Positions 34,835-43,470 are shown, counted from the first letter of the stretch. The stretch: DNA of 64,000 nt from Caballeronia cordobensis (GCF_001544575.2 NZ_FCNY02000027.1:1-64000), one strand, 5' to 3'. Notes: generated by a model from the sequence alone, not told the origin. Made by a program: numbers and translations.

Positions 34835-35580
34835 CTACGATGAATCACAACGGCCGCATGGTGCAGTTCAAGGGCGTGACCAAGCGCTTCGGCAAGACGG
34901 TGGTGCTCGATGAAGTCGATCTCGACATCGACGCGGGCGAAGTCGTCGTGCTGATCGGCCCGTCCGGCTCGGGCAAATCGACGCTTCTGCGCTGCATCAA
35001 CGCGCTGGAGCAGATCGATGGCGGCGATCTCGTCGTCGATGGCGTGAGCGTGCTCGGCGGTGCGAAGAAGGTGCGCGAGATCCGTCAGGAAGCGGGCATG
35101 GTGTTTCAGCAGTTCAATCTGTTCCCGCAGATGACGGCGCTCGAAAACGTCGCGTTCGGCCCGCGTCAGGTGCGCGGCATGAGCAAGCCCGACGCCGAAT
35201 CGCTCGCGCGCGATCTGCTGACGAAGGTCGGGCTCGGCGAGCGCGTCGGGCACTACGCGAGCGAGTTGTCGGGCGGACAGCAACAGCGCGTTGCGATCGC
35301 GCGGGCGCTCGCCGTGAAGCCCAAACTCATGCTCTTCGACGAGCCCACGTCCGCGCTCGATCCCGAGTTGCGGCAGGAAGTGCTGCGCGTGATGCAATCG
35401 CTCGCGGAAGAAGGCATGACGATGGTCGTGGTCACGCATGAGATGGCGTTCGCGCGCAAGGTCGGCACGCGCCTGATCTTCATGGAGCACGGGCATATCA
35501 CGGTTGACGGCGCGCCCGCCGAATTGCTCGATAATCCACCGAATCAGCGTTTGCGCGATTTCCTGCAACACGTCGAATAA
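34831..35580 (+). CDS. Polar amino-acid-type ABC ATPase
   Basis: A 249-residue GlnQ/HisP-type ATPase. Walker A GPSGSGKST, FQQFNLFPQMTALENVAFGP, signature LSGGQQQRVAIARAL, Walker B LMLFDEPTSALDPE and VVTHEMAFARKV are textbook for this family. It overlaps the permease gene by ATGA. The C45 enzyme gene follows 24 bp downstream, so an imported amide- or amino-acid-like compound may be its substrate. Confidence 0.89.
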   Translation: MTTMNHNGRMVQFKGVTKRFGKTVVLDEVDLDIDAGEVVVLIGPSGSGKSTLLRCINALEQIDGGDLVVDGVSVLGGAKKVREIRQEAGMVFQQFNLFPQMTALENVAFGPRQVRGMSKPDAESLARDLLTKVGLGERVGHYASELSGGQQQRVAIARALAVKPKLMLFDEPTSALDPELRQEVLRVMQSLAEEGMTMVVVTHEMAFARKVGTRLIFMEHGHITVDGAPAELLDNPPNQRLRDFLQHVE

Positions 35581-35604
35581 CTTTTAGCGATTCACTTCGA
35601 ATTT

Positions 35605-36657
35605 ATGGCAGCACTCGGTTTTATCGACATTTCCGGCTCCCCGCGCGAAGCGGGCGAAGCGCTCGGCCGGTTCGGCGCGCACGCGGTTCATGCGCACTTG
35701 CTCAACACGCGCGCATGGCAAACGGTCATGCAATGGCGCGGCAGCGACACGGCGCGCGCCATGGCCGCGCTCGTGCGCGAACGCTTCCCGCGCGTGTGGG
35801 ACGAGCTTCACGGGCTCGCGGCGGGTCTCGCCCTGCCCTTCGAAGAGGTCTTTCTCTGGAATTGCCGCGGCGATGTCTGGGCGATGTCGCCCGATGGCTG
35901 CACCACGGTGCAGCTTCCCGGCGCGGATGTTCGGCGCGTGAGCCACAACGAGGACGGCATGCCCGGCTTCGACGGACATTGCGCGATTGCCGAATGCCGC
36001 ATCGAAGGCGGTGCGGGATTCGCGGCTTTCGTCTATCCCGGCTCGCTGCCGGGACACACCTTCGCCGTGACGAACAACGGCCTCGCGATGACCGTGAACA
36101 ATCTGCGTCAGCGCGAAGTCGTCGCGGGCGTGCCGCGCATGGTGCTCACGCGCGCGATCCTCGATGCGCCCACGCTCGACGAAGCGGTGCGCATCGTGCG
36201 CGACAGTCCGCGCGCGGGCGGCTTTCATCTGACGCTCGGCGCCTGCGGCAATCCCGCGCTGCTGAGCGTCGAGTTCAGCGCGCATGACTGCTCGGTCGTC
36301 GAAGTGAACGCGCCTTCGTTACATGCGAATCACGCGATTCATCCCTCGATGCACGGCTTCTCGCAGATCGTCACCGACTCGTCGCGTCACCGGCAGGCGC
36401 GTGGCGATGCGCTGATCGCGTCGGCTGAATCGATCGATCCGCTTGCGATTCTCGCCGATCATGCAGACGCGGCGCTGCCGATTCATCGCACGCATCCCGA
36501 CGATCCCGACGACGAGAACACGCTCGCCACCGCCGATATAGTCATTCATGCGTCTCACATAGAATGGGAGGTTCACGAACATCCCGGGCATCCCGCCCGG
36601 TATCGGATGATCAATGGACACAGGCAAACGGAAGGGGCGTCGCGCGAGCGAGGCTGA
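35605..36657 (+). CDS. C45-family acyltransferase/hydrolase
   Basis: A 350-residue protein of peptidase family C45 (acyl-CoA:6-aminopenicillanic acid acyltransferase-like Ntn hydrolases). The probable N-terminal nucleophile is Cys99 in SPDGCTTVQL, where the Gly-Cys bond is normally cut autocatalytically, as in isopenicillin N acyltransferase. Further family features are VTNNGLAMTVNNLR and SVEFSAHD. It may cleave or transfer an N-acyl group on a substrate brought in by the neighbouring transporter. It overlaps the next gene by 44 bp. Confidence 0.83.
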   Translation: MAALGFIDISGSPREAGEALGRFGAHAVHAHLLNTRAWQTVMQWRGSDTARAMAALVRERFPRVWDELHGLAAGLALPFEEVFLWNCRGDVWAMSPDGCTTVQLPGADVRRVSHNEDGMPGFDGHCAIAECRIEGGAGFAAFVYPGSLPGHTFAVTNNGLAMTVNNLRQREVVAGVPRMVLTRAILDAPTLDEAVRIVRDSPRAGGFHLTLGACGNPALLSVEFSAHDCSVVEVNAPSLHANHAIHPSMHGFSQIVTDSSRHRQARGDALIASAESIDPLAILADHADAALPIHRTHPDDPDDENTLATADIVIHASHIEWEVHEHPGHPARYRMINGHRQTEGASRERG

Positions 36658-37579
36658 AGTGGGCGCGCAGATGCCGCCGCGCAACGTCGATGGGCTGCGC
36701 GAGCTCGTGATACGCATTGGCCGTGACGAAGCCGATGTCTCGCTCGGCGGCAAGGCGCATACCGTGCTCGCGAAGCTGCTGGAACGTCCCGAGGAAGTGG
36801 CGGTGCGCACGATCACCGATCTGGCGGCATCGCTCGATGTCAATGCATCCACGCTCACGCGCCTTTCGACGAGGCTCGGCTATGCGGGCTTCGCCGACTT
36901 CCAGAGCGTGTTCCGCGATAGCCTCGCCGAGCGGCATCGGCATTTTTATAGCCAGCAGGCGGAACGGCTCGTCGCGAGCAGCAAGGCCCATGCGCCCGAT
37001 GCCGCGCCCGAAGTGGATATGGTCGTGAAGCTCGCGCGCGAATCGATCGGCAACGTGGAAGGATTCATTGCGCAGTTATCGCCAGCGGATTTGCGCAGCG
37101 CCGCGCGCCTGCTCGCCGAGGCGAAGCGCGTGCGCGTTCATGGCCTGCGCCAGTTCAGCGCGCTCGCGAGCTTCGTGTGTTATGGCCTCGGCATGATCCG
37201 CACGGATGTCGCGCTGCTCGATGCGCAAGGCCTGGGCGTCGCGGAAGGCCTCGCGCAATTGCAGCCCGGCGATGTCGTGATCGTCACGAGCGTCGCGCCC
37301 TATACCCGCAGCGTCGCCGATGCCGCGGCCGCCGCGAAGGAAGCCGGGCTCGATGTCATCGCGATCACCGATACGCTTGCATCGCCGCTCGTGCCGCCAG
37401 CGCGTCACGCGTTCCTCATTCCGCACGAAAGCAGTTTCTTCAGCAACAGCATGGGCGCGTATCTCGTGTTCTGCGAAGGCTTGCTGAATCTCGTCGCGGC
37501 GCAGCTCGGCAAGCGTGCGCTGCATGCGCTCGAGCGACGCGAAAAACTCATCACGTCGCTCGATATCGAAATGTCGTGA
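36614..37579 (+). CDS. MurR/RpiR-family regulator
   Basis: A 321-residue regulator with an N-terminal HTH_6 domain (LAKLLERPEEVAVRTITDLAASLDVNASTLTRLSTRLGYAGFADFQSVFRDSL) and a C-terminal SIS sugar-isomerase-like domain (RVHGLRQFSALASFVCYGLGMI and DVVIVTSVAPYTRSVADAAAAAKEAGLDVIAITD). SIS domains of this type bind phosphosugars, though in some family members other ligands. Overlap with the C45 gene suggests it controls the transporter-C45 operon. It ends 7 bp before the convergent phnE stop. Confidence 0.86.
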   Translation: MDTGKRKGRRASEAEVGAQMPPRNVDGLRELVIRIGRDEADVSLGGKAHTVLAKLLERPEEVAVRTITDLAASLDVNASTLTRLSTRLGYAGFADFQSVFRDSLAERHRHFYSQQAERLVASSKAHAPDAAPEVDMVVKLARESIGNVEGFIAQLSPADLRSAARLLAEAKRVRVHGLRQFSALASFVCYGLGMIRTDVALLDAQGLGVAEGLAQLQPGDVVIVTSVAPYTRSVADAAAAAKEAGLDVIAITDTLASPLVPPARHAFLIPHESSFFSNSMGAYLVFCEGLLNLVAAQLGKRALHALERREKLITSLDIEMS

Positions 37580-37585
37580 CGTGCC

Positions 37586-38404
37586 TCAGATCACGCGCTC
37601 GCGCACCCAGCCCGAGACAAGATCGATCAACGACACGATCACGATGACGATGATCATCACCGCGGCCGTCTGCGCATAGTTGAACGAGCGGATGGCCTCG
37701 TACAGCACCACGCCGATGCCGCCCGCGCCGACCATGCCGACGACCATCGCGGAGCGCACGTTCGACTCGAAGCGGTACAGCGCGAACGAAATCCACAGCG
37801 GCAAGACCTGCGGCAGCACGCCGTAGACGATTTCATCGAGACTGCTTGCGCCCGTCGCGCGCACGCCTTCGGCGGGACGGGCATCGACAGCTTCGACGGC
37901 CTCGGCGAAGAGCTTCGCGAGCACGCCCGTCGTATGCACCCACAACGCAAGCACGCCGGCGAACGGACCGAGACCGACCGCGACGATGAACAACATCGCG
38001 AAGACCATCTCGTTGATCGCGCGGCACGCGTCCATCAGGCGGCGCACCGGCTGCGCGATCCACACCGGCGCGATGTTCTGCGCCGACAGCAGGCCGCACG
38101 GCACCGCGCAGATCAGCGCGAGCGCCGTGCCCCACACGGCGACCGCGAGCGTCACGATCATTTCATGCGCATACGTGCGCCATTCCGTGAAGTCGGGCGG
38201 AAAGAAATCGCGCGCGAACTGGCTCATGTTGCCCGATGCGCCGAGCAGATCGAGCGGGCGCATGTCCGCGCTCGACCATGACAGACCGAGCACCGCGATC
38301 ACGACGATCCAGCCGAGCGTCGATGTCCAGCTTCGTTTGGGCGCCGTTGCGTGAACGGGCCTTGCGATGCCCGCATCGAACGTGATTGCGTCGAACGGCT
38401 TCAT
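37586..38404 (-). CDS. phnE: Phosphonate ABC permease
   Basis: A 272-residue inner-membrane permease of the PhnE type. About six membrane segments are seen; FARDFFPPDFTEW before TM2 and GASSLDEIVYGVLPQVLPLWISFALYRFESNVRSAMVVGMVGAGGIG (EAA loop) are diagnostic. It starts directly after the phnD stop (0-bp gap). Only one phnE is present, so the permease is probably a homodimer. It is the last gene of the phnCDE operon. Confidence 0.93.
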   Translation of the reverse strand: MKPFDAITFDAGIARPVHATAPKRSWTSTLGWIVVIAVLGLSWSSADMRPLDLLGASGNMSQFARDFFPPDFTEWRTYAHEMIVTLAVAVWGTALALICAVPCGLLSAQNIAPVWIAQPVRRLMDACRAINEMVFAMLFIVAVGLGPFAGVLALWVHTTGVLAKLFAEAVEAVDARPAEGVRATGASSLDEIVYGVLPQVLPLWISFALYRFESNVRSAMVVGMVGAGGIGVVLYEAIRSFNYAQTAAVMIIVIVIVSLIDLVSGWVRERVI

Positions 38405-39373
38405 TTACTTCGCCGCCGTATCGAGCGCGGCGATCTTCTGATCGAGCGCGGCGATTTGCGCCTTCTTGTCGGCATCGTCGATATGCGCGTCGTTCTGGAC
38501 TTGCTGCTTCTTCTGAAACAGCGCCATCTGACGAATCGGCACGAGTTGCGCGTTCGACGAATCCGCAAAGCCGGAGTAGCCCGAAATCGCGCTCATGACG
38601 GACTGCTCGCGCGGATCCTTCTGCGCGTAGTGATCGAAGAAGTTGCGCAGCTTGTCCTTCGTCGCCTGCGGCAGATCGCGACGCCACACGAGCGGGTCCG
38701 ACGGAATCAGCGGCGACTTCCACAGCACGCGCACCTTCGGATACAGCTCGGGATGCGTCGACTTGATCGTGTCGAGCATGTCGGTGTTGTTGGTCGCGAT
38801 ATCGATCTTGTCGTTCACGACCGCGAGCATGTTCGACTCGTGGCTCGACGGCAGCACGCTCTTGAACGCGGTCTTTACGTTGATGCCGTTCTTCGCGAAG
38901 AGATAGTACGAAGGCACGAGCGTGCCCGAAGTCGAGTTCGGATCGCCGAAGCCGAGGTTGATCTGCTTCGTGTTCTTGAGCACCTGATCGAGCGACTTCC
39001 ATTCGCTGTTCGCGTTCGTGATAAGCAGCGAGTAATAGCCCGCCTCGCCGTTCTTGTACTTCACCTTCGCGAAGACTTCGCCATTCGAGCGGTCCACCGC
39101 CTCGATCGCCGATGCATTGCCGAAGAAGCCGATCTGCACCTTGTTGAACCGCATCGCTTCGATGATGCCCGCGTAGTCGGTCGCGAAGAACGCCTTCACG
39201 TCGAGACCGGTCTGCTTGTTCAGATCGTCGATGAGCGGCTGCCAGCGCTGCTTGAGCGCGGCCGACGAATCCGTCGAGATGATGCCGAAGTTGAGCGTTT
39301 CGGCGCTGGCGGTCTGCGTCAGCAGGCACGACGCGAGCGCCGCGCCAGCCAGAAGGAAACGGGCTGCTTTCAT
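38405..39373 (-). CDS. phnD: Phosphonate ABC substrate-binding protein
   Basis: A 322-residue periplasmic protein with a signal peptide (MKAARFLLAGAALASCLLTQTASA, cleavage before ETLNFGIIST). Typical PhnD segments follow: FFATDYAGIIEAMRFNKVQIGFFGNASAIEAV, FGDPNSTSGTLVPSYYLF, and SSHESNMLAVVNDKIDIATNN. The SxHE and STSG phosphonate-contact motifs are present. It delivers phosphonates to PhnCE. Residues 290-322 form a Lys/Gln/Asp-rich helical tail. Confidence 0.94.
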   Translation of the reverse strand: MKAARFLLAGAALASCLLTQTASAETLNFGIISTDSSAALKQRWQPLIDDLNKQTGLDVKAFFATDYAGIIEAMRFNKVQIGFFGNASAIEAVDRSNGEVFAKVKYKNGEAGYYSLLITNANSEWKSLDQVLKNTKQINLGFGDPNSTSGTLVPSYYLFAKNGINVKTAFKSVLPSSHESNMLAVVNDKIDIATNNTDMLDTIKSTHPELYPKVRVLWKSPLIPSDPLVWRRDLPQATKDKLRNFFDHYAQKDPREQSVMSAISGYSGFADSSNAQLVPIRQMALFQKKQQVQNDAHIDDADKKAQIAALDQKIAALDTAAK

Positions 39374-39408
39374 GTTGCGATCCAGGGGTTGTGATGGAGG
39401 TTGATGAC

Positions 39409-40251
39409 TCAGGACGTGGCGAATGCGGGCGATGGCCGTGCGGCGTCCGCTGTCTCGGCGCGTTCCTGCGCGGCGCGATGCGTGAGCAGTTCATCCGCGG
39501 ACGAGCCGTACAGATCGCGCAGCACGTCGGGCGTGAGCCGTTCGCTCGCGCCATCGAAGACGACGCGGCCATCGCGCAATGCGATCGTGCGCGCGCAGTA
39601 CTTCATCGCGACATCGATCTGATGCAGCGACACGACGACCGTCAGCTTGTGCTCGCGATTGAGCGATTGCATGAGTTCCATGACGCGCCGCGCGGATTCC
39701 GGGTCGAGCGATGCGATCGGCTCGTCGGCAAGCACGATGCGCGCGCGCTGCACGAGCGCGCGGGCCAGCGCGGCACGCTGTTGCTGGCCGCCCGACAGGT
39801 TGCTGGCGCGTTCGAAGGCGTGGTCGCCGATGCCCATCGCGCTCAGCGAATCCATCGCGAGCGCTTGCTCGCCGCGCGGAAAACGGCCCGCGAGACGCCG
39901 CCACAGCGACACGCGCGAGAGCGCGCCGATCAGCACATTGGTCTGCACCGACAGCCGGCCGACGAGATTGAACTGCTGAAACACAAAGGCGACGTCGCGG
40001 CGAATCGAGCGCACTTCGCGCACGATCCTGCCGTTCTGCTGGATCGGACGGCCGAGTAGCGTCACGTGCGACGGCGCGGGGTCGGATGCCGTAAAGCCGG
40101 CGATATGCCGCAGAAGCGTCGATTTGCCCGATCCCGACGCGCCGATGAGCGCGACCATCTCGCCCTCCTCCACGCGCAGATCGACGGAGTCGAGCGCCTT
40201 GCGGCCGTTCCTGAACGTCTTGGTGAGACGCTCGATGCGAATTGCGTCCAT
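39409..40251 (-). CDS. phnC: Phosphonate ABC ATPase
   Basis: A 280-residue ATPase of the PhnC type. Walker A GASGSGKST, RRDVAFVFQQFNLVGRLSVQTNVLIGAL (characteristic of PhnC), signature LSGGQQQRAALARAL and Walker B IVLADEPIASLDPE are present. GAGGG precedes the ATG. It is the first gene of the leftward phnCDE operon. Upstream lie a Pho-box-like promoter (40302-40336) and a PhnF-type palindrome (40343-40352). Confidence 0.94.
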   Translation of the reverse strand: MDAIRIERLTKTFRNGRKALDSVDLRVEEGEMVALIGASGSGKSTLLRHIAGFTASDPAPSHVTLLGRPIQQNGRIVREVRSIRRDVAFVFQQFNLVGRLSVQTNVLIGALSRVSLWRRLAGRFPRGEQALAMDSLSAMGIGDHAFERASNLSGGQQQRAALARALVQRARIVLADEPIASLDPESARRVMELMQSLNREHKLTVVVSLHQIDVAMKYCARTIALRDGRVVFDGASERLTPDVLRDLYGSSADELLTHRAAQERAETADAARPSPAFATS

Positions 40252-40301
40252 AGCTTCCCTCGATGGGCGCGCTCGAAAAGGCGCGCTGAAACGTTCGGGA
40301 G

Positions 40302-40336
40302 ATTCTAGGAAGCGAACATGACGAGACAGTGACGCG
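40302..40336 (-). promoter_or_regulatory. Pho-box-like promoter of phnCDE
   Basis: On the minus strand GTCAC and GTCAT repeat with an exact 11-bp period (40318-40333), as in CTGTCAT-type PhoB boxes. TAGAAT follows 10 bp downstream (40302-40307), the usual distance between a Pho box and the -10 element. There is no separate good -35, as expected for a PhoB-dependent promoter. The match is partial, so this is a candidate only. Confidence 0.5.
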
Positions 40337-40342
40337 CATGAG

Positions 40343-40352
40343 ACGTCTAGAT
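40343..40352. promoter_or_regulatory. Second PhnF-type palindrome, upstream of phnC
   Basis: ACGTCTAGAT shares the core CGTCTAGA with the operator between phnG and phnF at 31120-31129. It lies just upstream of the Pho-box-like element, 92 bp before the phnC start. A shared operator would place phnCDE and phnGHIJKLM under the same PhnF repressor. Confidence 0.5.
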
Positions 40353-40479
40353 GAATACATCACTTTGGCCGCGCACGCGTTGAGACGATCGAGCAGAAAT
40401 ACGATCCGAACGAGCATTCACGTTTTCGGCGCCGCACCGCATGATTGATCCCAATGCATCGACCATTCGAGACACCATC

Positions 40480-41868
40480 ATGAACACGATCCACAAGGAT
40501 GTCGCCATCATCGGCGCGGGCAGCGCGGGACTGACGGCGTATCGCGCGGCCAGGGCGGCGGGCGCTTCTGCAATCCTGATCGAAGGCGGCGCGCACGGCA
40601 CCACCTGTGCGCGCGTCGGCTGTATGCCGTCGAAGCTGTTGATCGCGGCTGCCGAGGCGGCGCATCACGCGACGCATGCGGCGGCATTCGGCGTGTATAT
40701 CGACGGTAACGTGCGCATCGACGGACGCGAGGTGATGGGGCGCGTGAAGCGCGAGCGCGACCGCTTCGTGAGCTTCGTCGTCGCGGGTGTCGATGCGATG
40801 CCTGCGGAGGACAAGCTCACGGGCTATGCCCGCTTCATCGACGATAACCTGCTGCAAGTCGGCGAGCATACGACGGTGCGCGCAAAGAGCGTCGTCATCG
40901 CGACGGGATCGAGTCCGGTCATGCCGGCGATGTATCGCGCGCTGGGCTCGCGCGCGATCATCAACGACGACGTGTTCGCGTGGGACGATCTGCCGAAGCG
41001 CGTCGCGGTGATCGGCGCGGGCGTCATCGGACTGGAACTCGGACAGGCGCTGGCGCGGCTCGGCGTGCGCGTGTCGGTGCTGGGTGCGCGCGGGCGCGTC
41101 GGGCCGCTGACCGATCCCGAGATTCGCGGCTATGCAGCGCGCGTGTTCGGCGAGGCGTTTCGTTTCGATTCGCGCGCGCAAGTCGAAGCCGCCGTGCGCG
41201 ATGGCGATGAAGTGCGCTTGCGCTATGTGTCCGGCGCGGGCGAGACGATCGAAGACACCTTCGATTACGTGCTGGTGGCGGCGGGACGCAAGCCCAACGT
41301 CGCATCGCTGGGTTTGCAGAACACGTCGCTCGCGCTCGATGCCGATGGCTTGCCCGTCTATGATCCGCTGACCCTGCAGGCGGGCGCGCATCCGGTGTTC
41401 ATCGCGGGCGATGCCAACGGCGTGCTGCCCTTATTGCACGAAGCAGCCGACGAAGGGCGCGCGGCCGGCACGAATGCGGCGCGTTATCCGCAGGTCGCGC
41501 CGGTCGAGCGCCGTGCGCCCATCGCGATTGCTTTCACGGACCCTGGCATCGCGATGGTCGGTGCGCGTCATGTCGATCTCGCGCCGGATTCGTTCGTGAC
41601 GGGCGAAGTGAGCTTCGAGGATCAGGGGCGCGCCCGCGTGATGCTCAGGAATCGCGGGCTCATGCATGTGTACGTCGATAAGGCGAGCCGCCGCTTCGTT
41701 GGCGCGGAATGGATCGGACCGGATGCGGAGCATATCGCGCATCTGCTTGCATGGGCTTTGCAGATGAAGCTCACCGTCGATGACATGCTGGGCATGCCGT
41801 TTTATCATCCGGTCGTCGAGGAAGGATTGCGCACCGCGCTGCGCGATGCGGCTTCGAAGCTGGCGTGA
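40480..41868 (+). CDS. Dihydrolipoamide dehydrogenase-like flavoprotein
   Basis: A 462-residue pyridine nucleotide-disulfide oxidoreductase. FAD-binding GAGSAGLTAYRAARAAGA, redox-active C43-x4-C48 (CARVGCMPSK), NAD-binding GAGVIGLELGQALARLG, a second FAD motif FIAGDANG and the C-terminal active-site His-Pro (YHPVVEE) are all visible. It resembles E3/mercuric reductase relatives but has no 2-oxoacid dehydrogenase genes next to it, so its partner disulfide is unknown. ATG 40480 was preferred over 40441. It is divergent from phnC. Confidence 0.86.
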   Translation: MNTIHKDVAIIGAGSAGLTAYRAARAAGASAILIEGGAHGTTCARVGCMPSKLLIAAAEAAHHATHAAAFGVYIDGNVRIDGREVMGRVKRERDRFVSFVVAGVDAMPAEDKLTGYARFIDDNLLQVGEHTTVRAKSVVIATGSSPVMPAMYRALGSRAIINDDVFAWDDLPKRVAVIGAGVIGLELGQALARLGVRVSVLGARGRVGPLTDPEIRGYAARVFGEAFRFDSRAQVEAAVRDGDEVRLRYVSGAGETIEDTFDYVLVAAGRKPNVASLGLQNTSLALDADGLPVYDPLTLQAGAHPVFIAGDANGVLPLLHEAADEGRAAGTNAARYPQVAPVERRAPIAIAFTDPGIAMVGARHVDLAPDSFVTGEVSFEDQGRARVMLRNRGLMHVYVDKASRRFVGAEWIGPDAEHIAHLLAWALQMKLTVDDMLGMPFYHPVVEEGLRTALRDAASKLA

Positions 41869-41870
41869 CC

Positions 41871-42317
41871 TCAGTCGGGAATCTCCGGCTCGACCAGTCT
41901 CGCCAGCTGAAGCAGCGACTCCTGCCAGCCGAGATAGCACATCTCGACGGGGATAACCTCAGGCACGCCTTCCTGCACGATGTCGAGTTCTGTGCCGCAC
42001 GAAACCTGCCGCAGCGAAACGGTGACATGCATTTCGCCCGGCAGGTTCGCATCGTCGAAACGGTCCGTGTAGCGAATCTTTTCGAAGGGCACTAGTTCAA
42101 GATATTCGCCGCCAAACGAATGGCCGTGACCGGTGCTGAAGTTATGAAATGACATCTTGTGGGTGCCGCCCTGCCGCGCATCCATGTGATGGACCCGGCA
42201 AGTGAACCCGTAAGGCGGCAGCCATTTCGACATGGCGTCGGGTTCGAGAAAAGCGCGATAGACGCGCTCGGGCGTCGCGCGCAAGACGCGATGAAGACGG
42301 ACGGTTCCGGTAGTCAT
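41871..42317 (-). CDS. SRPBCC (AHSA1-like) domain protein
   Basis: A 148-residue single-domain protein of the START/Bet v1-like superfamily. RVLRATPERVYRAFLEPDAMSKWLPPYGFTCRV is the usual START-type opening, and MHVTVSLRQVSCGTELDIVQEGVPEVIPVEMCYLGWQESLLQLARLVE gives the C-terminal helix. Such proteins bind hydrophobic small molecules. AAAGGTG precedes ATG 42317. It converges on the flavoprotein gene with a 2-bp gap between stops. Confidence 0.84.
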   Translation of the reverse strand: MTTGTVRLHRVLRATPERVYRAFLEPDAMSKWLPPYGFTCRVHHMDARQGGTHKMSFHNFSTGHGHSFGGEYLELVPFEKIRYTDRFDDANLPGEMHVTVSLRQVSCGTELDIVQEGVPEVIPVEMCYLGWQESLLQLARLVEPEIPD

Positions 42318-42421
42318 GGTGTGTTCACCTTTCAAAAGAGTTTGGACACATCTCTACGACGATGCGTGCAAGCCCGGATCGACATTCGCTGGATCAGGGA
42401 AATCCCCAAGCAAACCCGCAT

Positions 42422-42489
42422 ACATAAACCAATGTAATGCTGCGCGGAAAAGAAATAGCATTGACGGTGCTTTTATGCCCTCGAATACT
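42422..42489 (+). promoter_or_regulatory. LysR-type operator plus promoter, copy 1 (binding-protein gene)
   Basis: The operator ACATAAA-N5-GTAATGC starts at 42422; TTGACG (-35) is at 42461-42466, a 17-bp spacer follows, and AATACT (-10) is at 42484-42489. Operator, spacings and both promoter hexamers are matched at 46771-46838 and 50901-50968. The inner ATAAN-N5-GTAAT fits the T-N11-A LysR box pattern. It lies about 100 bp upstream of the start at 42586. Confidence 0.8.
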
Positions 42490-42585
42490 AGGGCTCCTTG
42501 GGGTACCGCCCGCGTCTCTCGTCCTCATCGTTCGGAGGATTGGCCGGCACTCCTTCTTCGGGCCACAACGAACAGGGAACGCGAC

Positions 42586-43461
42586 ATGAAGAATGCCTTA
42601 TTCGCACGTTTCGTCATGAAGGCGGCACTTGCAGTTTCAGCAGTCACGTTCACGATGCACGCGCAATCCGCCGAGCCGATCAAGATCACGCTCGCCAACT
42701 GGGCCGATACCCAGGCGGTCGTGTACACCGCGAAATACGTTCTCGAAACGAAGCTGCAACAGCCCGTGACGCTCGTGAATGCGGATCTCGGCATCCAGTT
42801 CCAGGGTATTGCTCGCGGCGACGTCGATCTCATGCTGGGCGCGTGGCTTCCCGTCACGCACGCGGCCTACTTTGCCCGCTACAAGAATGACATGGTGGAT
42901 ATGGGCATCATCTACACGGGAGCAAAGATCGGCTGGGCGGTCCCCGACTATGTGCCCGAAAGCGACGTGGCTTCGATCGCCGATCTCAACAAGCCCGATG
43001 TCAAGACGAAGCTGAACAGCACGATCCAGGGCATTGAGCCCGGCGCTGGAGAGATGGTCGCCTCGGAGAAAGCGATGAAGGACTACGATCTCGCCGGCTA
43101 CACGCTGATCCGAGCGAGCGAGGCCGGCATGCTGACCGCGCTTTCGCGTGCCTATCAGTCGAAGCAGTGGATCGTGGCAACCGTCTGGAGCCCGCACTGG
43201 TTGTGGCAGAAGTGGAAGATGCGCTATTTGAAAGACCCCAAAGGCACGCTTGGCGGCGATGAACAGATTCATGGCTTCGCGTCGAAGCAGTTTGCGAGCA
43301 AATATCCTCGCGCCGACGTCTTCATTCGCCACTTCAAGCTGACGCTGGCCGATGTCGAAGAGATCGAACTGACGGGCAATAACACGAACGACTGGAATGC
43401 GGCAGCGAAGAAGTTCGTCGATGCGCATCCCGACAAGGTTCAGGCATGGCTGCAACAGTAA
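42586..43461 (+). CDS. Glycine-betaine/onium-type ABC substrate-binding protein (orphan)
   Basis: A 291-residue periplasmic protein of the OpuAC/ProX family. The signal peptide ends near MHAQSAEPIKITLANWADTQA. Aromatic residues typical of the quaternary-ammonium cage occur in ANWAD, MLGAWLPVTHAAYF and VATVWSPHWLWQKWKMRYL. It probably binds a betaine or dimethylsulfoniopropionate-like ligand. No permease or ATPase gene adjoins it in the window, so it must use a transporter encoded elsewhere. AGGGAA precedes the ATG. Its promoter carries the regulon motif shared with the rest of the island. Confidence 0.87.
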   Translation: MKNALFARFVMKAALAVSAVTFTMHAQSAEPIKITLANWADTQAVVYTAKYVLETKLQQPVTLVNADLGIQFQGIARGDVDLMLGAWLPVTHAAYFARYKNDMVDMGIIYTGAKIGWAVPDYVPESDVASIADLNKPDVKTKLNSTIQGIEPGAGEMVASEKAMKDYDLAGYTLIRASEAGMLTALSRAYQSKQWIVATVWSPHWLWQKWKMRYLKDPKGTLGGDEQIHGFASKQFASKYPRADVFIRHFKLTLADVEEIELTGNNTNDWNAAAKKFVDAHPDKVQAWLQQ

Positions 43462-43470
43462 TCGCCTGAG

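Noticed and set aside
40480..41868. Assignment as the lpd gene of a 2-oxoacid dehydrogenase complex
   Set aside because: The flavoprotein has the right active-site motifs, but no E1 or E2 gene is nearby, so the complex membership cannot be supported.
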